A program made the position numbers and the translations under genes. Under the pieces are notes generated by a model, which saw nothing but the letters and a program-made list of their open reading frames with translations, did not search any database and had not been told where the DNA came from. Shown here piece after piece: positions 8,727 to 17,438 of a stretch of 64,000 bases of DNA. Position 1 is the stretch's first letter. Every line of letters starts with the position of its first letter. The stretch is from JADZAI01 sp047602465 (GTDB taxonomy: Bacteria; Pseudomonadota; Alphaproteobacteria; Micropepsales; Micropepsaceae), in contig JASGHF010000001.1 of the NCBI GenBank assembly GCA_047602465.1, positions 1,116,001-1,180,000 of the forward strand. The letters are read 5' to 3'.

Positions 8727-10000
8727 ACCAGCCCCGACGCGACCATCGCCGCGAAACCTGCGGCGATGGTGACGGCGGCGACCAGCCCCGTCCTGACGCC
8801 GATCGCCGCGCCGCCAAGGCTCCAGGCGATGGCCGCCTTCCCCGCCGTATTCACGCTGACGCTGAGCAGGATCGCCAGGGCTGCAGGGCCTGGCGCGATG
8901 CTCTGCCCCGCCCCGCGCGCGGTGGAGAGCGTGAAGGCATCGACGTCGAACGGACCGGAGATCGCCGCGACCGCGTAGAGCCCGACATCGCCGAACCATT
9001 GTTCGCCGTAGAACACGGCGAGGCCGATGCCGGCCATGACGACGCCGAAAATGACCGCGAACCAGAAATCCTTCGGCGGCTCCAGCCTGAAGTCGACAGG
9101 CGCTTCGCCGCGCCCCGAACGCAGGCCAATGGCGAGGCCCGTCACCGCCGAACCGAGCGCCCCGGCGGCCAGCACGGGCCAGATCGCGACAAGCAGCGCA
9201 GGCGCGATGAGCGCGAGAAAGACGCCGACGCGGGTGATCATCACCGCGTTGGCGAGCGCGATGGCGCCCGCGAAGGGCGCGGCGCCGGCTTCCTTGTCGC
9301 TGGCGAGGCGTGCAGAAGTGACGGTGACGGCGGTGGATGAAGCGAGGCCGCCGACAAGACCGAAGAGCAGCGGCCCATGCGTCACGCCGAAGACGCGGAT
9401 GGCGATGTAGCCGGCGAAACTGAGCGCCGCGACCAGCACGACCGCCCACCAGATCGCATAAGGGTTGAGGACGCCGCCGGGGCCGTAATCCTCGTTCGGG
9501 AGAAGCGGCAGGATGAGCGCCGACAGCGCCAGCAGCTTCAGCGCCGCGGCGACCTCGTCATGCCGGACGAGGCCGAGGAAACGATGGAGCGGCTGTTTCG
9601 CGCCGAGCAGCAACACGACCAGAACCGCGCCGATCGCGGCGACGAGCAGTTCGCCGCGACCGGCAAGACCGCCGAGCGCGACGGTGGCGAGGGCGGCGAC
9701 TTCGGACGTCATGCCGAGATCGGCGTCCTCCTGTCTGGCGGAGGCGGCGTAGCCGGCAGCGATGAGCAGGCCTGCAGCGACGAGCGCAGCCGGCAGCGCC
9801 CAGTCGCCTGGCATCACGCCGGCGAAGCCGCCGAACAGGGCGTAGAGCGTGTAGGTGCGGATGCCGGCGAGGCGATCGCCCGACGGCGCGTCGCGGCCGC
9901 GAAAGCCGCGCTCCAGCCCGATGAGCAGGCCGAGCGCCAGCGCCACGAGAATGCGCAGGATCAGCTCGCCCGACTGGCCGGGCGCAAGCATATCGGGCAT
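8723..10000 (-). CDS. MgtC/SapB-DUF4010 family integral membrane protein
   Basis: A 425-residue protein with about a dozen hydrophobic segments. The N-terminal part LILRILVALALGLLIGLERG is the MgtC/SapB signature (arginine in a GLERGFRGRD context). The C-terminal half is DUF4010-like (GGLASSTAVTVTSARLA, ALANAVMITRVGVF). MgtC-type proteins have been linked to Mg2+ homeostasis and ATP synthase control, but the DUF4010 fusions are not functionally defined, so I assign only the family. The start is MPDMLAPG at 10000, one base after the TGA of the gene upstream, or the next ATG at 9991. It converges on atpF with overlapping stops. Confidence 0.78.
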   Translation of the reverse strand: MPDMLAPGQSGELILRILVALALGLLIGLERGFRGRDAPSGDRLAGIRTYTLYALFGGFAGVMPGDWALPAALVAAGLLIAAGYAASARQEDADLGMTSEVAALATVALGGLAGRGELLVAAIGAVLVVLLLGAKQPLHRFLGLVRHDEVAAALKLLALSALILPLLPNEDYGPGGVLNPYAIWWAVVLVAALSFAGYIAIRVFGVTHGPLLFGLVGGLASSTAVTVTSARLASDKEAGAAPFAGAIALANAVMITRVGVFLALIAPALLVAIWPVLAAGALGSAVTGLAIGLRSGRGEAPVDFRLEPPKDFWFAVIFGVVMAGIGLAVFYGEQWFGDVGLYAVAAISGPFDVDAFTLSTARGAGQSIAPGPAALAILLSVSVNTAGKAAIAWSLGGAAIGVRTGLVAAVTIAAGFAAMVASGLV

Positions 10001-10001
10001 G

Positions 10002-10658
10002 TCAGTCGCCGGCGACGAAAGCCGTGAGCTTCCAGACACCGTCGCGCTTTTCGAACACGGCGCGGTAGTCGAGGGCGGAGCGGACCTCGCCGATCCTGAC
10101 ATAGCCCGCGCCGGCGTCGGCCTTGACGTGGACGAAGTCCGGGCCGGTCTTTTCAAGATCGGCCGGCTCGATGTCGATCTGTTCCAGAACCTGATGCGTC
10201 ACATCGGCGATGGCCGCCGCGCCCTCTTTCGGTTCGGCGTACAGCATCGTCTTTTCGCCGATCGCGATGACGCTGAGATAAGGGTCGGCCTCTTCGGGCA
10301 TATTGGCCGCGATATAGGGCACGACGAAGAGATCGTCCTGCAGGAAGGCGCCGCCCAGCTTCGCCGCCTTGATGAATTCGGGCCAGAAGGGCGAGTCCGG
10401 CTGGTCGATGCCGTAGGCGCGCCGGAAGCCCTCAGGCCCTTCATCACCACCGAAACTGGCCGTAGCGGTCGGGGTGAGCGCCGCTTCGAAGGGCGCGAAG
10501 TCCCTGGCTTCGGCCGCCTTGATGAGCGTCTCCAGCAGGGCGTTCAGCGGCGCGTCGGCCACGGCCGCCTCGGGCGGCGCCACGATCATCGGCGCGGCCG
10601 CAGCCGGTGCGGCGAGACCGAAAACCAGCGCGGCGGCGGCGATTGCGGTGCGGATCAT
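10002..10658 (-). CDS. Secreted protein of unknown function
   Basis: A 218-residue protein with a clear signal peptide (MIRTAIAAAALVFGLAAPAA, cleavage probably after AAA about residue 22). The mature part has no motif I can name. It contains LYAEPKEGAAAIADVTHQVL and AGYVRIGEVRSALDYRAVFEK, which resemble a bacterial SH3-like module, ending KLTAFVAGD. That module would suggest a periplasmic binding role. Its stop is directly followed by the ATG of the MgtC/DUF4010 gene, so the two are probably cotranscribed. No functional claim beyond export. Confidence 0.7.
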   Translation of the reverse strand: MIRTAIAAAALVFGLAAPAAAAPMIVAPPEAAVADAPLNALLETLIKAAEARDFAPFEAALTPTATASFGGDEGPEGFRRAYGIDQPDSPFWPEFIKAAKLGGAFLQDDLFVVPYIAANMPEEADPYLSVIAIGEKTMLYAEPKEGAAAIADVTHQVLEQIDIEPADLEKTGPDFVHVKADAGAGYVRIGEVRSALDYRAVFEKRDGVWKLTAFVAGD

Positions 10659-10705
10659 GGCGGGCTTCCTCAACGTGGCGGCGCACCAGTATAGCGCATG
10701 TGCGC

Positions 10706-11275
10706 TCAAACCCATGGCAGGACGCGTATCTCGGGCCATTTGGATTTCCAGCGCGCGGCCTTGGATTCGTATTGATCCTGCGGGCCGGTGGTCAGTTCGT
10801 TCGGACGGATCACCATGGCGAAAACATCGGCGAGGCCGAAGGGCGCGGCGATCTCGACGCGCCCGCCTTTGCGCCGGATGCCGACGGCGCAGCACGGCGC
10901 GAGAAAGCGCTCCAGCCCCTCGGTCGCGTTGGCGACGGGCGCATAGGGCCGGCCGAATTTCTGCGGATACCAGAGCGGCACGCGCGCCTGATTGCGGACC
11001 TGAACCTCCGCCGTCAGATCGCCGAGCGCGGCGGCGCAGCGCTTGATGACGGCGTCTTCCGCCTCGTAGCTGTCGTCCGGATCGAAATAGAAGACGTCAT
11101 AGTCGTTGATGCCATAGCCCGGCGCGCGCCCGGTGAGGCCGTTCCAGACGGCCTGAAAGACGCAGCCCGAGACCAGCCAGGCATCGGGAATGGCGAGCCG
11201 GTCGAGAACGTCGAGGACACGGCCGTTCACGGGATCGGCAAGGGCGTGGGCGATCAGCGAGTCGGACAGGGACAT
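10706..11275 (-). CDS. Nucleotidyltransferase-fold protein (DUF925 / NTP_transf_6 type)
   Basis: A 189-residue protein. WLVSGCVFQAVWNGLTG and GYGINDYDVFYFDPDDSYEAED match the family in which a Gly/Ser turn precedes a metal-binding DxD-like motif (here DYDVFYFD). The C-terminus has FGLADVFAMVIRPNELTTG. Members are annotated as nucleotidyltransferase-like without known substrates. I chose the ATG at 11275; the frame is open further upstream but that sequence is not family-like. It diverges from the P450 gene with a 67-base gap. Confidence 0.75.
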   Translation of the reverse strand: MSLSDSLIAHALADPVNGRVLDVLDRLAIPDAWLVSGCVFQAVWNGLTGRAPGYGINDYDVFYFDPDDSYEAEDAVIKRCAAALGDLTAEVQVRNQARVPLWYPQKFGRPYAPVANATEGLERFLAPCCAVGIRRKGGRVEIAAPFGLADVFAMVIRPNELTTGPQDQYESKAARWKSKWPEIRVLPWV

Positions 11276-11342
11276 GCGCCATGCTTGCCGAACGGCCGGG
11301 CCTGCGCCAGACTGACAAAAAATCATACCTGGGGAGAGAACG

Positions 11343-12572
11343 ATGTCCGGCGAAGCGCCTGTGAAATCGATTCTGGAATTGAGCGCCTTCGACCCCGTGG
11401 CGAAGGCCGATCCGCATGCGCGGCTGACGCCGCTGCGCGAGCAGTGCCCGGTATGGCGCGACGAGACCACGAAATCATGGTTCGTCTCGCGCTATGCCGA
11501 TGTGCGCGGCGTCGTGAACGACCGCACGATGTGGCGCAGCGGCGAGCGGGCCGAGGCCGGATCGTTCTCGCGCTTCCTGCTGGACGAGAGCCGCCTGCAC
11601 GAGCCGCCGGGCGAGCGGCAGTCGATCCTGACCATGGACGACCCGGACCATGCCCGCATCCGCAATCCGCTGGCCAAGGCGTTCTATGCGCGGGTGGCCA
11701 AATCGCGGCCCAAGATCGACAGGATCGTCAGCGACGTGCTGGACAGCGTGGCCGACAAACCCGCGTTCGACCTGATCGGCGATGTCGCGATCCCGATTCC
11801 GATCATCACCATCGCGCGCATTCTGGGCGTGGACGACCAGCGCCTGAGCGAATTCCGCGACTGGTCCGAAGGGGTGATCCTGGGCCTCAACCCCGTGCGC
11901 ACGCCGGACGAGACGGCGCATATGGAGCGCAGCCAGATCGCGATGACCGACTATTTCACCGTGCTGATGGCGGCGCGGCGCATCAAGGCGGAGGATGACC
12001 TCGTCAGCGACATGGTGCAGCTGCAGGCCGAAGGCGCGCCGCTGAACGATGTCGAGATCCGCACCAACCTGCTGGCGCTGCTGGTGGGCGGGAACCTGAC
12101 CACCACCGATCTCATCGGCAATGGCGTGCGGCTGTTCCTGCTCAACCCCGACCAGAAAGCCAAGCTGGTGGCGGAACCGTCGCTGGTTCCGCAGGCGGTG
12201 GAAGAGATCCTGCGCTACGAAGGGCCGGTCGACATCACCGCGCGCGTGATGCCGGAGGATCGCGAGATCGGCGGATGCCCCATGAAGCAGACCGAGAGCC
12301 TGGTGATGTCGCTGCGCGGGGGCAATCGTGACCCGGACGTCTTCGCCGATCCCGACAGGTTCGACATCACCCGCAAGGGCACGCCGCATCTCTCGTTCGG
12401 CGGCGGGGCGCATATCTGCATCGGCGCGCCGCTGGCGCGGATGGAGGCGGCGAGTTTTTTCTCGACGTTCTTCCAGCGCTTCCCGACGCTCAGGATCGCC
12501 GAAGACGGCGAGCCGCAATGGCGGGCGCTGCCCTTCTTCCGTGGCCTGGAACGGTTCAACGTCGCCGTGTGA
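11343..12572 (+). CDS. Cytochrome P450 (bacterial class I type)
   Basis: A 409-residue soluble P450. The I-helix region is LLVGGNLTTTDLIGNG, the K-helix ExxR is Glu288-Ile-Leu-Arg291, and the heme loop LSFGGGAHICIGAPLARME carries Cys359 as proximal thiolate ligand. It acts as a monooxygenase with electrons from a ferredoxin system not encoded nearby. In the I-helix the usual acid/alcohol pair (AGxxT, often preceded by D/E) reads VGGNLTTTD, so the oxygen-activating residues are not the textbook ones. The start follows GGGGAGAG at the right distance. The substrate is unknown; similar proteins act on fatty acids, terpenoids or steroids. Confidence 0.92.
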   Translation: MSGEAPVKSILELSAFDPVAKADPHARLTPLREQCPVWRDETTKSWFVSRYADVRGVVNDRTMWRSGERAEAGSFSRFLLDESRLHEPPGERQSILTMDDPDHARIRNPLAKAFYARVAKSRPKIDRIVSDVLDSVADKPAFDLIGDVAIPIPIITIARILGVDDQRLSEFRDWSEGVILGLNPVRTPDETAHMERSQIAMTDYFTVLMAARRIKAEDDLVSDMVQLQAEGAPLNDVEIRTNLLALLVGGNLTTTDLIGNGVRLFLLNPDQKAKLVAEPSLVPQAVEEILRYEGPVDITARVMPEDREIGGCPMKQTESLVMSLRGGNRDPDVFADPDRFDITRKGTPHLSFGGGAHICIGAPLARMEAASFFSTFFQRFPTLRIAEDGEPQWRALPFFRGLERFNVAV

Positions 12573-12620
12573 GACATTACGGCGCATCGGAGCGGCGCTT
12601 CCTGCCGCTAGACTGCGCCG

Positions 12621-13265
12621 ATGCCGCATAATTTCGGAACGCTGCTGGCGCTGATCCTGCTGGTCGGCGGCGCTGTCTGGTTCTTCAACCGCCCGCCGCC
12701 GCCCGCCCTGCCGCCCTGCGATGCGCCGCAGCAGGTCAACGCCATGCTCGACCAGCTGGCCGATGCCGGAACGACGAAGATCGACGAGACGCGGGAGCGC
12801 GCGATCCGCAGCCATATGTCGTTGACCGCCATCGCCGAAGACGCCGATGCCGGCGACAAGAACAGCCGCGTCTGCGACGCCACGCTGGCCATCGCAGCGC
12901 GGCGCGCCGGACCCGCCAACGCCTATCGCGTGCGCTATGCCATCGAGCGGCCCCGCAGCGGCGGCGACACCGCGCCGCGCCTCACCGATCTCAGGCGCAC
13001 GCAACTGCCGCGCTGCGATACGCCGGATCTTTTCGCGGACGCGATCATGCTGACCGGGCTGTGGCCGGAGCGATCGGTCGGCGCGAGCGTCGCCTTTTCC
13101 GACATGCAGGAAGTCTCGTTCGACGACGCGGCCCAGAAACGCCGCTGCGCCGGCCGCGTGCGCGGCGCGCTGGACCCGCCGACCGGGGGACGCGACTTCA
13201 CCGGGCTGATCTCGTGGCTCGACCGCGAGACGGGGGAATTGATGATCGAGGCGCGCCTGGAGTGA
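12621..13265 (+). CDS. Membrane-anchored protein of unknown function
   Basis: A 214-residue protein beginning MPHNFGTLLALILLVGGAVW, one N-terminal hydrophobic helix followed by a Pro-rich spacer (FFNRPPPPALPPC). The remaining soluble part has four or five cysteines (PPCDAP, SRVCDATLA, LPRCDTPDL, RRRCAGRVRG-like) that could form periplasmic disulfides. No family recognised. It starts 48 bases after the P450 and may share its transcript, but codon use looks native. Confidence 0.6.
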   Translation: MPHNFGTLLALILLVGGAVWFFNRPPPPALPPCDAPQQVNAMLDQLADAGTTKIDETRERAIRSHMSLTAIAEDADAGDKNSRVCDATLAIAARRAGPANAYRVRYAIERPRSGGDTAPRLTDLRRTQLPRCDTPDLFADAIMLTGLWPERSVGASVAFSDMQEVSFDDAAQKRRCAGRVRGALDPPTGGRDFTGLISWLDRETGELMIEARLE

Positions 13266-13351
13266 GGCAGCCGCGATAGAGTGTTCGCCGCGCCCTGTCG
13301 GCAACGCGGCAGCCCGGACGTCTTCAAACGGACGAGGGAGGCAAACCCGCC

Positions 13352-14002
13352 ATGACCATCACGATCACCGCCTTTGAAGCCTCGCCGGATCAGGGCCAGG
13401 GCCTCGCGCGCGACATGCGGGTGCGCTGGGCGCTGGAGGAAGTGGGCCAGCCATACGAGGTGCGGCTCGTCTCGTTCGCGGCGATGAAGCAGCCGGCGCA
13501 TCTGGCGATCCATCCGTTCGGGCAAATCCCGACCTATGAGGAGAGCGATCTCGCGATCTTCGAGAGCGGGGCGATCGTGCTGCATATCGCGCAGACCCAT
13601 GCGGGACTGTTGCCCATGGAGGCCGACGCGCGGGCGCGGGCGATCAACTGGCTGATCGCGGCGCTGAATACGGTGGAGCCGCCCATCGTCGAGCTAGAGC
13701 AGACGGCATTCACCGATGGCGACAAGCCCTGGCATGCGGAGCGCGTGCCGATGATGCAGGAGCGCATCCGCACGCGGTTGAAATCGCTGTCAGGCCGGCT
13801 GGGCGATGCCGACTGGCTGGACGGCGATTTCAGCGCGGGCGATCTGATGATGGTGATGGTGCTGCGCCGGCTGGAGGGCGACGGGCTGGTGGAGGAACTC
13901 CCGAACCTTCTCGCCTATGTGGAACGCGGCAAGGCGCGGCCGGCATACATGCGGGCCTACGCTGCCCAATTCGATGTGTTTGTCGCCGGGTCGAGGAGCT
14001 AA
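13352..14002 (+). CDS. Glutathione S-transferase family protein
   Basis: A 216-residue protein of GST length. The N-terminal thioredoxin-like domain has RDMRVRWALEEVGQPYEVR and the cis-proline/Glu-Ser motif GQIPTYEESDLAIFESGAI, the usual gamma-glutamyl binding element. The all-helical C-terminal domain includes LGDADWLDGDFSAGDLMMV (N-capping box) and a C-terminal ERGKARPAYMRAYAAQ. These enzymes conjugate or reduce with glutathione in the cytosol. The glutathione biosynthesis gene gshA is in the same window at 51426-50065. The substrate is unknown. Confidence 0.88.
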   Translation: MTITITAFEASPDQGQGLARDMRVRWALEEVGQPYEVRLVSFAAMKQPAHLAIHPFGQIPTYEESDLAIFESGAIVLHIAQTHAGLLPMEADARARAINWLIAALNTVEPPIVELEQTAFTDGDKPWHAERVPMMQERIRTRLKSLSGRLGDADWLDGDFSAGDLMMVMVLRRLEGDGLVEELPNLLAYVERGKARPAYMRAYAAQFDVFVAGSRS

Positions 14003-14075
14003 CGGCCTCCTCCTTTGCCGCTATTTCAGCTCTCGCGCACTTACCCATGAGGGCGCCCGCTCTACACAGTAGTTG

Positions 14076-14327
14076 TCACGAGCCTTCAACTGGGAACGCA
14101 AAGAGGTACTCAGCGAGGCTAGGGAAATTGCCCAGAAACTTTCTGGCCTCATCTTCGGCCATTTCCCGCGTGGGATAAGCGCCATAGCCCCAATAGATTT
14201 GGCCTTTCAGGTACCGCGAGCCATCACCAGCAACCCAGTCCACCCTGGATCGCCATTTATTGCGCCAACGTTTCGGTGGCGTCTTTAAGCGATGTTTCTC
14301 CCGCGCCCGTTCAATTGTGTCGCTCAC
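14076..14327 (-). CDS. Small protein of unknown function
   Basis: An 83-residue frame with a GTG start (MSDTIERAREKHRLKTPPKR). The composition is that of a real soluble protein (Trp, Tyr, Lys and Glu well represented: DWVAGDGSRYLKGQIYWGYG, EMAEDEARKFLGNFPSLAEY) rather than the Ala/Arg-rich shadow frames of this genome. It lies alone in a 425-base A+T-richer gap between the GST and gcvPB, so it is probably acquired. No family recognised. No other gene is visible in the flanking 14003-14075 and 14328-14427. Confidence 0.5.
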   Translation of the reverse strand: MSDTIERAREKHRLKTPPKRWRNKWRSRVDWVAGDGSRYLKGQIYWGYGAYPTREMAEDEARKFLGNFPSLAEYLFAFPVEGS

Positions 14328-14427
14328 TGCACGCGTGCTCCGATGCAGCAGCTAGTTCGTGAATCGCGCCCGAGTAAAGGTATCTGCGCCTTGTCCAGCA
14401 TTGGTAAATGCGATCAGAAAGACATGT

Positions 14428-16014
14428 TCACTCCGCCGCCTGAGCCGGTGCGGGCGGGGTCCATTTGAGGATCGGCTTGCGGGCGGCGGCGGTTTCATCG
14501 AGGCGTGAGCGCGGGGAGAGGTAAGGCGCGCCGCTGAAGCGGTCGGTCTTTCCGTCTTTGTTGCCGGCCTTGGCTTCGAGCGCCAGCGAGCGCATCGACA
14601 TGATGAAGCGGTCGAGCGTTTCCTTGCTCTCCGTCTCGGTCGGCTCCACCAGCATCGCGCCGTGAACGACGAGCGGGAAATAGACCGTCATCGGGTGATA
14701 GCCCTCGTCGATCAGCGCCTTGGCGAAATCGAGCGTCGTGACGCCGGTGCCTTTCAGGAACTCGTCGTCGAACAGCGCCTCGTGCATGCAGGGGCCGGTT
14801 TCGCCATAGGGCGCGGACATGACGTCCTTGAGCTGACCCAGCACATAGTTGGCGTTCAGCACGGCGTCCTCGGCGACCTGGCGGAGGCCATCAGAGCCGT
14901 GGCTTATCATGTAGGACATGGCGCGGGTGAACATGCCCATCTGGCCGTGGAAGGCGGTGAGGCGTCCGAACGGCGTTTCGCCTGGCCCCGTTTCTCCCGA
15001 ATGTTCGACATTGCGGAAGCCGCCTTTCTCCGCGACCACATATGGCAGCGGCACGAAGGGCGCGAGGGCTTCGGAGAAGACCACCGGGCCTGCGCCGGGG
15101 CCGCCGCCGCCATGGGGCGTCGAGAAGGTCTTGTGCAGATTGATGTGCATGGCGTCGACGCCGAGATCGCCGGGGCGCACGCGGCCGACAATGGCATTGT
15201 AGTTGGCGCCGTCGCAGTAGAAGAAGCCGCCCGCGCCGTGGATAGCATCGGCGATTTCGCGCACTTCGTCTTCGAAGAGGCCGCAGGTGTTGGGATTGGT
15301 GACCATCACCGCCGCGACATCGGGGCCGAGCTTGGCCTTCAGCGCCGCGAGATCGACGCGGCCGCGATCGGTCGCTGGGACGGTGTCGACGGTGTAGCCG
15401 ATGAGCGCGGCGGTCGCCGGATTGGTGCCGTGGGCGGATTCAGGCACGAGGATGCGCGTGCGATGCTTCTCGCCGCGCGCCTGCAATGCCGCCTTGATCG
15501 CCATGAGGCCGCAGAGTTCGCCATGCGCGCCGGCCTTGGGCGACATTGCGACGGCGGGCATGCCGGTGAGCGTCTTCAGCCAGTGCGCGAGGCGGTCGAT
15601 GAGCGCCCAGGCGCCCTGCACCGTTTCCTGCGGCTGCAGCGGGTGGATGTCGCCGAAGCCGGGGAAGCGCGCGATCTTCTCGTTGAGGCGCGGGTTGTGC
15701 TTCATCGTGCACGAGCCGAGCGGGAAGAGGCCGGTGTCGATGGAGTAGTTCTTCTGGCTGAGGCGGACGAAGTGGCGGACGGTTTCCGGCTCCGACAGAT
15801 CCGGCAGGCCGATCTCGCCCTTGCGCGCGGTGCCGCCGAGACGGTCGGCGCGGCGTTTCGGTTCGGGCAGATCGACGCCCCATTTGCCTGAACGGCCACG
15901 ATCGAAGATGAGGCCTTCTTCCTGCACCAGCGCACGGTGGCCGGTATAGGTGACGATCTGCTCAGCCCCGGCGGCGACGGTGTGCGTCGGGCGGCCCTGA
16001 TTGTTCATGCTCAT
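14428..16014 (-). CDS. gcvPB: Glycine dehydrogenase (decarboxylating) subunit 2
   Basis: A 528-residue PLP enzyme, C-terminal half of the P-protein. The motif INLHKTFSTPHGGGGPGAG carries the PLP-binding lysine (Lys295), and SPKAGAHGELCGLMAIKAAL is also typical. With GcvPA it decarboxylates glycine and passes the aminomethyl group to lipoyl-GcvH. Its ATG overlaps the gcvPA stop by 4 bases (ATGA), indicating translational coupling. The two-subunit form of P-protein is common in alphaproteobacteria and Firmicutes. It is the last gene of the riboswitch-led operon gcvT-H-PA-PB. Confidence 0.96.
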   Translation of the reverse strand: MSMNNQGRPTHTVAAGAEQIVTYTGHRALVQEEGLIFDRGRSGKWGVDLPEPKRRADRLGGTARKGEIGLPDLSEPETVRHFVRLSQKNYSIDTGLFPLGSCTMKHNPRLNEKIARFPGFGDIHPLQPQETVQGAWALIDRLAHWLKTLTGMPAVAMSPKAGAHGELCGLMAIKAALQARGEKHRTRILVPESAHGTNPATAALIGYTVDTVPATDRGRVDLAALKAKLGPDVAAVMVTNPNTCGLFEDEVREIADAIHGAGGFFYCDGANYNAIVGRVRPGDLGVDAMHINLHKTFSTPHGGGGPGAGPVVFSEALAPFVPLPYVVAEKGGFRNVEHSGETGPGETPFGRLTAFHGQMGMFTRAMSYMISHGSDGLRQVAEDAVLNANYVLGQLKDVMSAPYGETGPCMHEALFDDEFLKGTGVTTLDFAKALIDEGYHPMTVYFPLVVHGAMLVEPTETESKETLDRFIMSMRSLALEAKAGNKDGKTDRFSGAPYLSPRSRLDETAAARKPILKWTPPAPAQAAE

Positions 16015-17363
16015 GCCAGCACCTCCTTCAGCGCGGCGGCGAAGGCGGCGCGGCAGTCATCGGTGTTCACTTCGGTGGCGGCGACGATGAGGAGGTTCTC
16101 CACGTCCTTGTCACCCGGATAGAGGCGGCTGGCCGGCACGCCCGCCAGCACGCCCTTCTTCGCCAATACCGAGACGATTCCCGCGGCGGGCTTCGGCAGC
16201 CTGATCGTGAATTCGTTGAAGTAGCTTTTGGTCAGCACCTCGACGCCCGGCACGGCGGCCAGCGCGTCCGCCAGATCGCAGGCGGCTTCGTGGTTCAACT
16301 GTGCGAGGCGCTGGAAGCCGTGTTCGCCCAGCAGCGTCATGTGGATGGTGAAGGCGAGGCACATCAGCCCCGAATTCGTGCAGATGTTCGAGGTCGCCTT
16401 CTCGCGGCGGATATGCTGTTCGCGCGTCGAAAGCGTCAGCACATAGCCGCGCCGGCCCTGACCATCGACCGTCTGGCCGCAGAGGCGGCCCGGCATCTGG
16501 CGCATATACTTCTCGCGCGTCGCGAAGAGGCCGACATAGGGGCCGCCGAATTGCAGGCCGACGCCGATGGACTGGCCTTCCGCCACCACGATGTCGGCGC
16601 CCATCTCGCCGGGCGAGGCGACGAGACCGAGCGAGACGGCCTCCGTCACCACCGCAATCAGCAGCGCACCTTTGGCGTGGGCCGCTTCGGCGATGGGTTT
16701 GAGATCGATGAGATTGCCGAAGACATCGGGGTTCTGCACGACGACGCAGGCCGTGTCGGCATCGATGCGGGCAGCGAGGTCTTCCGGCGCGGTGGGATGG
16801 ACGCCGCCGAGTTCGACCGTGAGGTTCGCGCCGGCATGGCCGCAGACGGTGCGCACCACATCGGCGTAGTGCGGATGCAGGCGGCCCGACAGCACGGCCT
16901 TGTGACGTTTGGTGATGCGCGCGGCCATCAGCACGGCCTCGGCGGTGCCGGTGGAGCCGTCATACATGGAGGCGTTGGCGACATCCATGCCGGTGATCGC
17001 CGCCACCTGGGTCTGGAATTCAAAGAGATATTGCAGCGTGCCCTGCGCGATTTCCGGCTGGTAGGGCGTGTAGGAGGTGAGGAATTCCGAGCGCTGGATG
17101 ATGTGATCGACGCTGGCCGGAACGTGATGCTTGTAGGCCCCCGCGCCGACGAAGAACGGCACCGACGAGGCGGTGATGTTCTGGCTCGCGAGTTTCCCCA
17201 AATCGCGCTCCACCTGCATCTCGCCCATCAGGCGCGGCAGATCGACGGGGTCTTTCAGGCGGGCGGCTTCCGGCACGTCGATGAACAGATCGTCGATGGA
17301 GCGCGCGCCGATGGCGGCCAGCATCTGCTGGCGCTCGTTCGGGGTGAGGGGGAGATAGCGCAT
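16011..17363 (-). CDS. gcvPA: Glycine dehydrogenase (decarboxylating) subunit 1
   Basis: A 450-residue N-terminal half of the P-protein, MRYLPLTPNERQQMLAAIGA. Diagnostic segments include FFVGAGAYKHHVPASVDHI, FLTSYTPYQPEIAQGTLQYL and MDVANASMYDGSTGTAEAVL. It forms a heterodimer or heterotetramer with GcvPB and lacks its own PLP lysine. A 75-base gap with a perfect hairpin separates it from gcvH upstream. Length and motifs are normal. Confidence 0.96.
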   Translation of the reverse strand: MRYLPLTPNERQQMLAAIGARSIDDLFIDVPEAARLKDPVDLPRLMGEMQVERDLGKLASQNITASSVPFFVGAGAYKHHVPASVDHIIQRSEFLTSYTPYQPEIAQGTLQYLFEFQTQVAAITGMDVANASMYDGSTGTAEAVLMAARITKRHKAVLSGRLHPHYADVVRTVCGHAGANLTVELGGVHPTAPEDLAARIDADTACVVVQNPDVFGNLIDLKPIAEAAHAKGALLIAVVTEAVSLGLVASPGEMGADIVVAEGQSIGVGLQFGGPYVGLFATREKYMRQMPGRLCGQTVDGQGRRGYVLTLSTREQHIRREKATSNICTNSGLMCLAFTIHMTLLGEHGFQRLAQLNHEAACDLADALAAVPGVEVLTKSYFNEFTIRLPKPAAGIVSVLAKKGVLAGVPASRLYPGDKDVENLLIVAATEVNTDDCRAAFAAALKEVLA

Positions 17364-17402
17364 GGGTATCCGGCTGGTGGATGCGTGACGACAAAGGCGT
17401 GG

Positions 17403-17424
17403 ATGGTCCGCTTTCGCGGACCAT
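17403..17424 (-). repeat. Perfect 9-bp hairpin with GAAA loop between gcvH and gcvPA
   Basis: On the transcript strand ATGGTCCGC (17424-17416), loop GAAA, then GCGGACCAT (17411-17403). The GNRA loop and 9 perfect pairs make a very stable RNA hairpin within the 75-base intercistronic gap. There is no T tract after it, so it is more likely an mRNA-processing or stability element than a terminator. Confidence 0.6.
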
Positions 17425-17438
17425 GACAGCCGGGGCGA

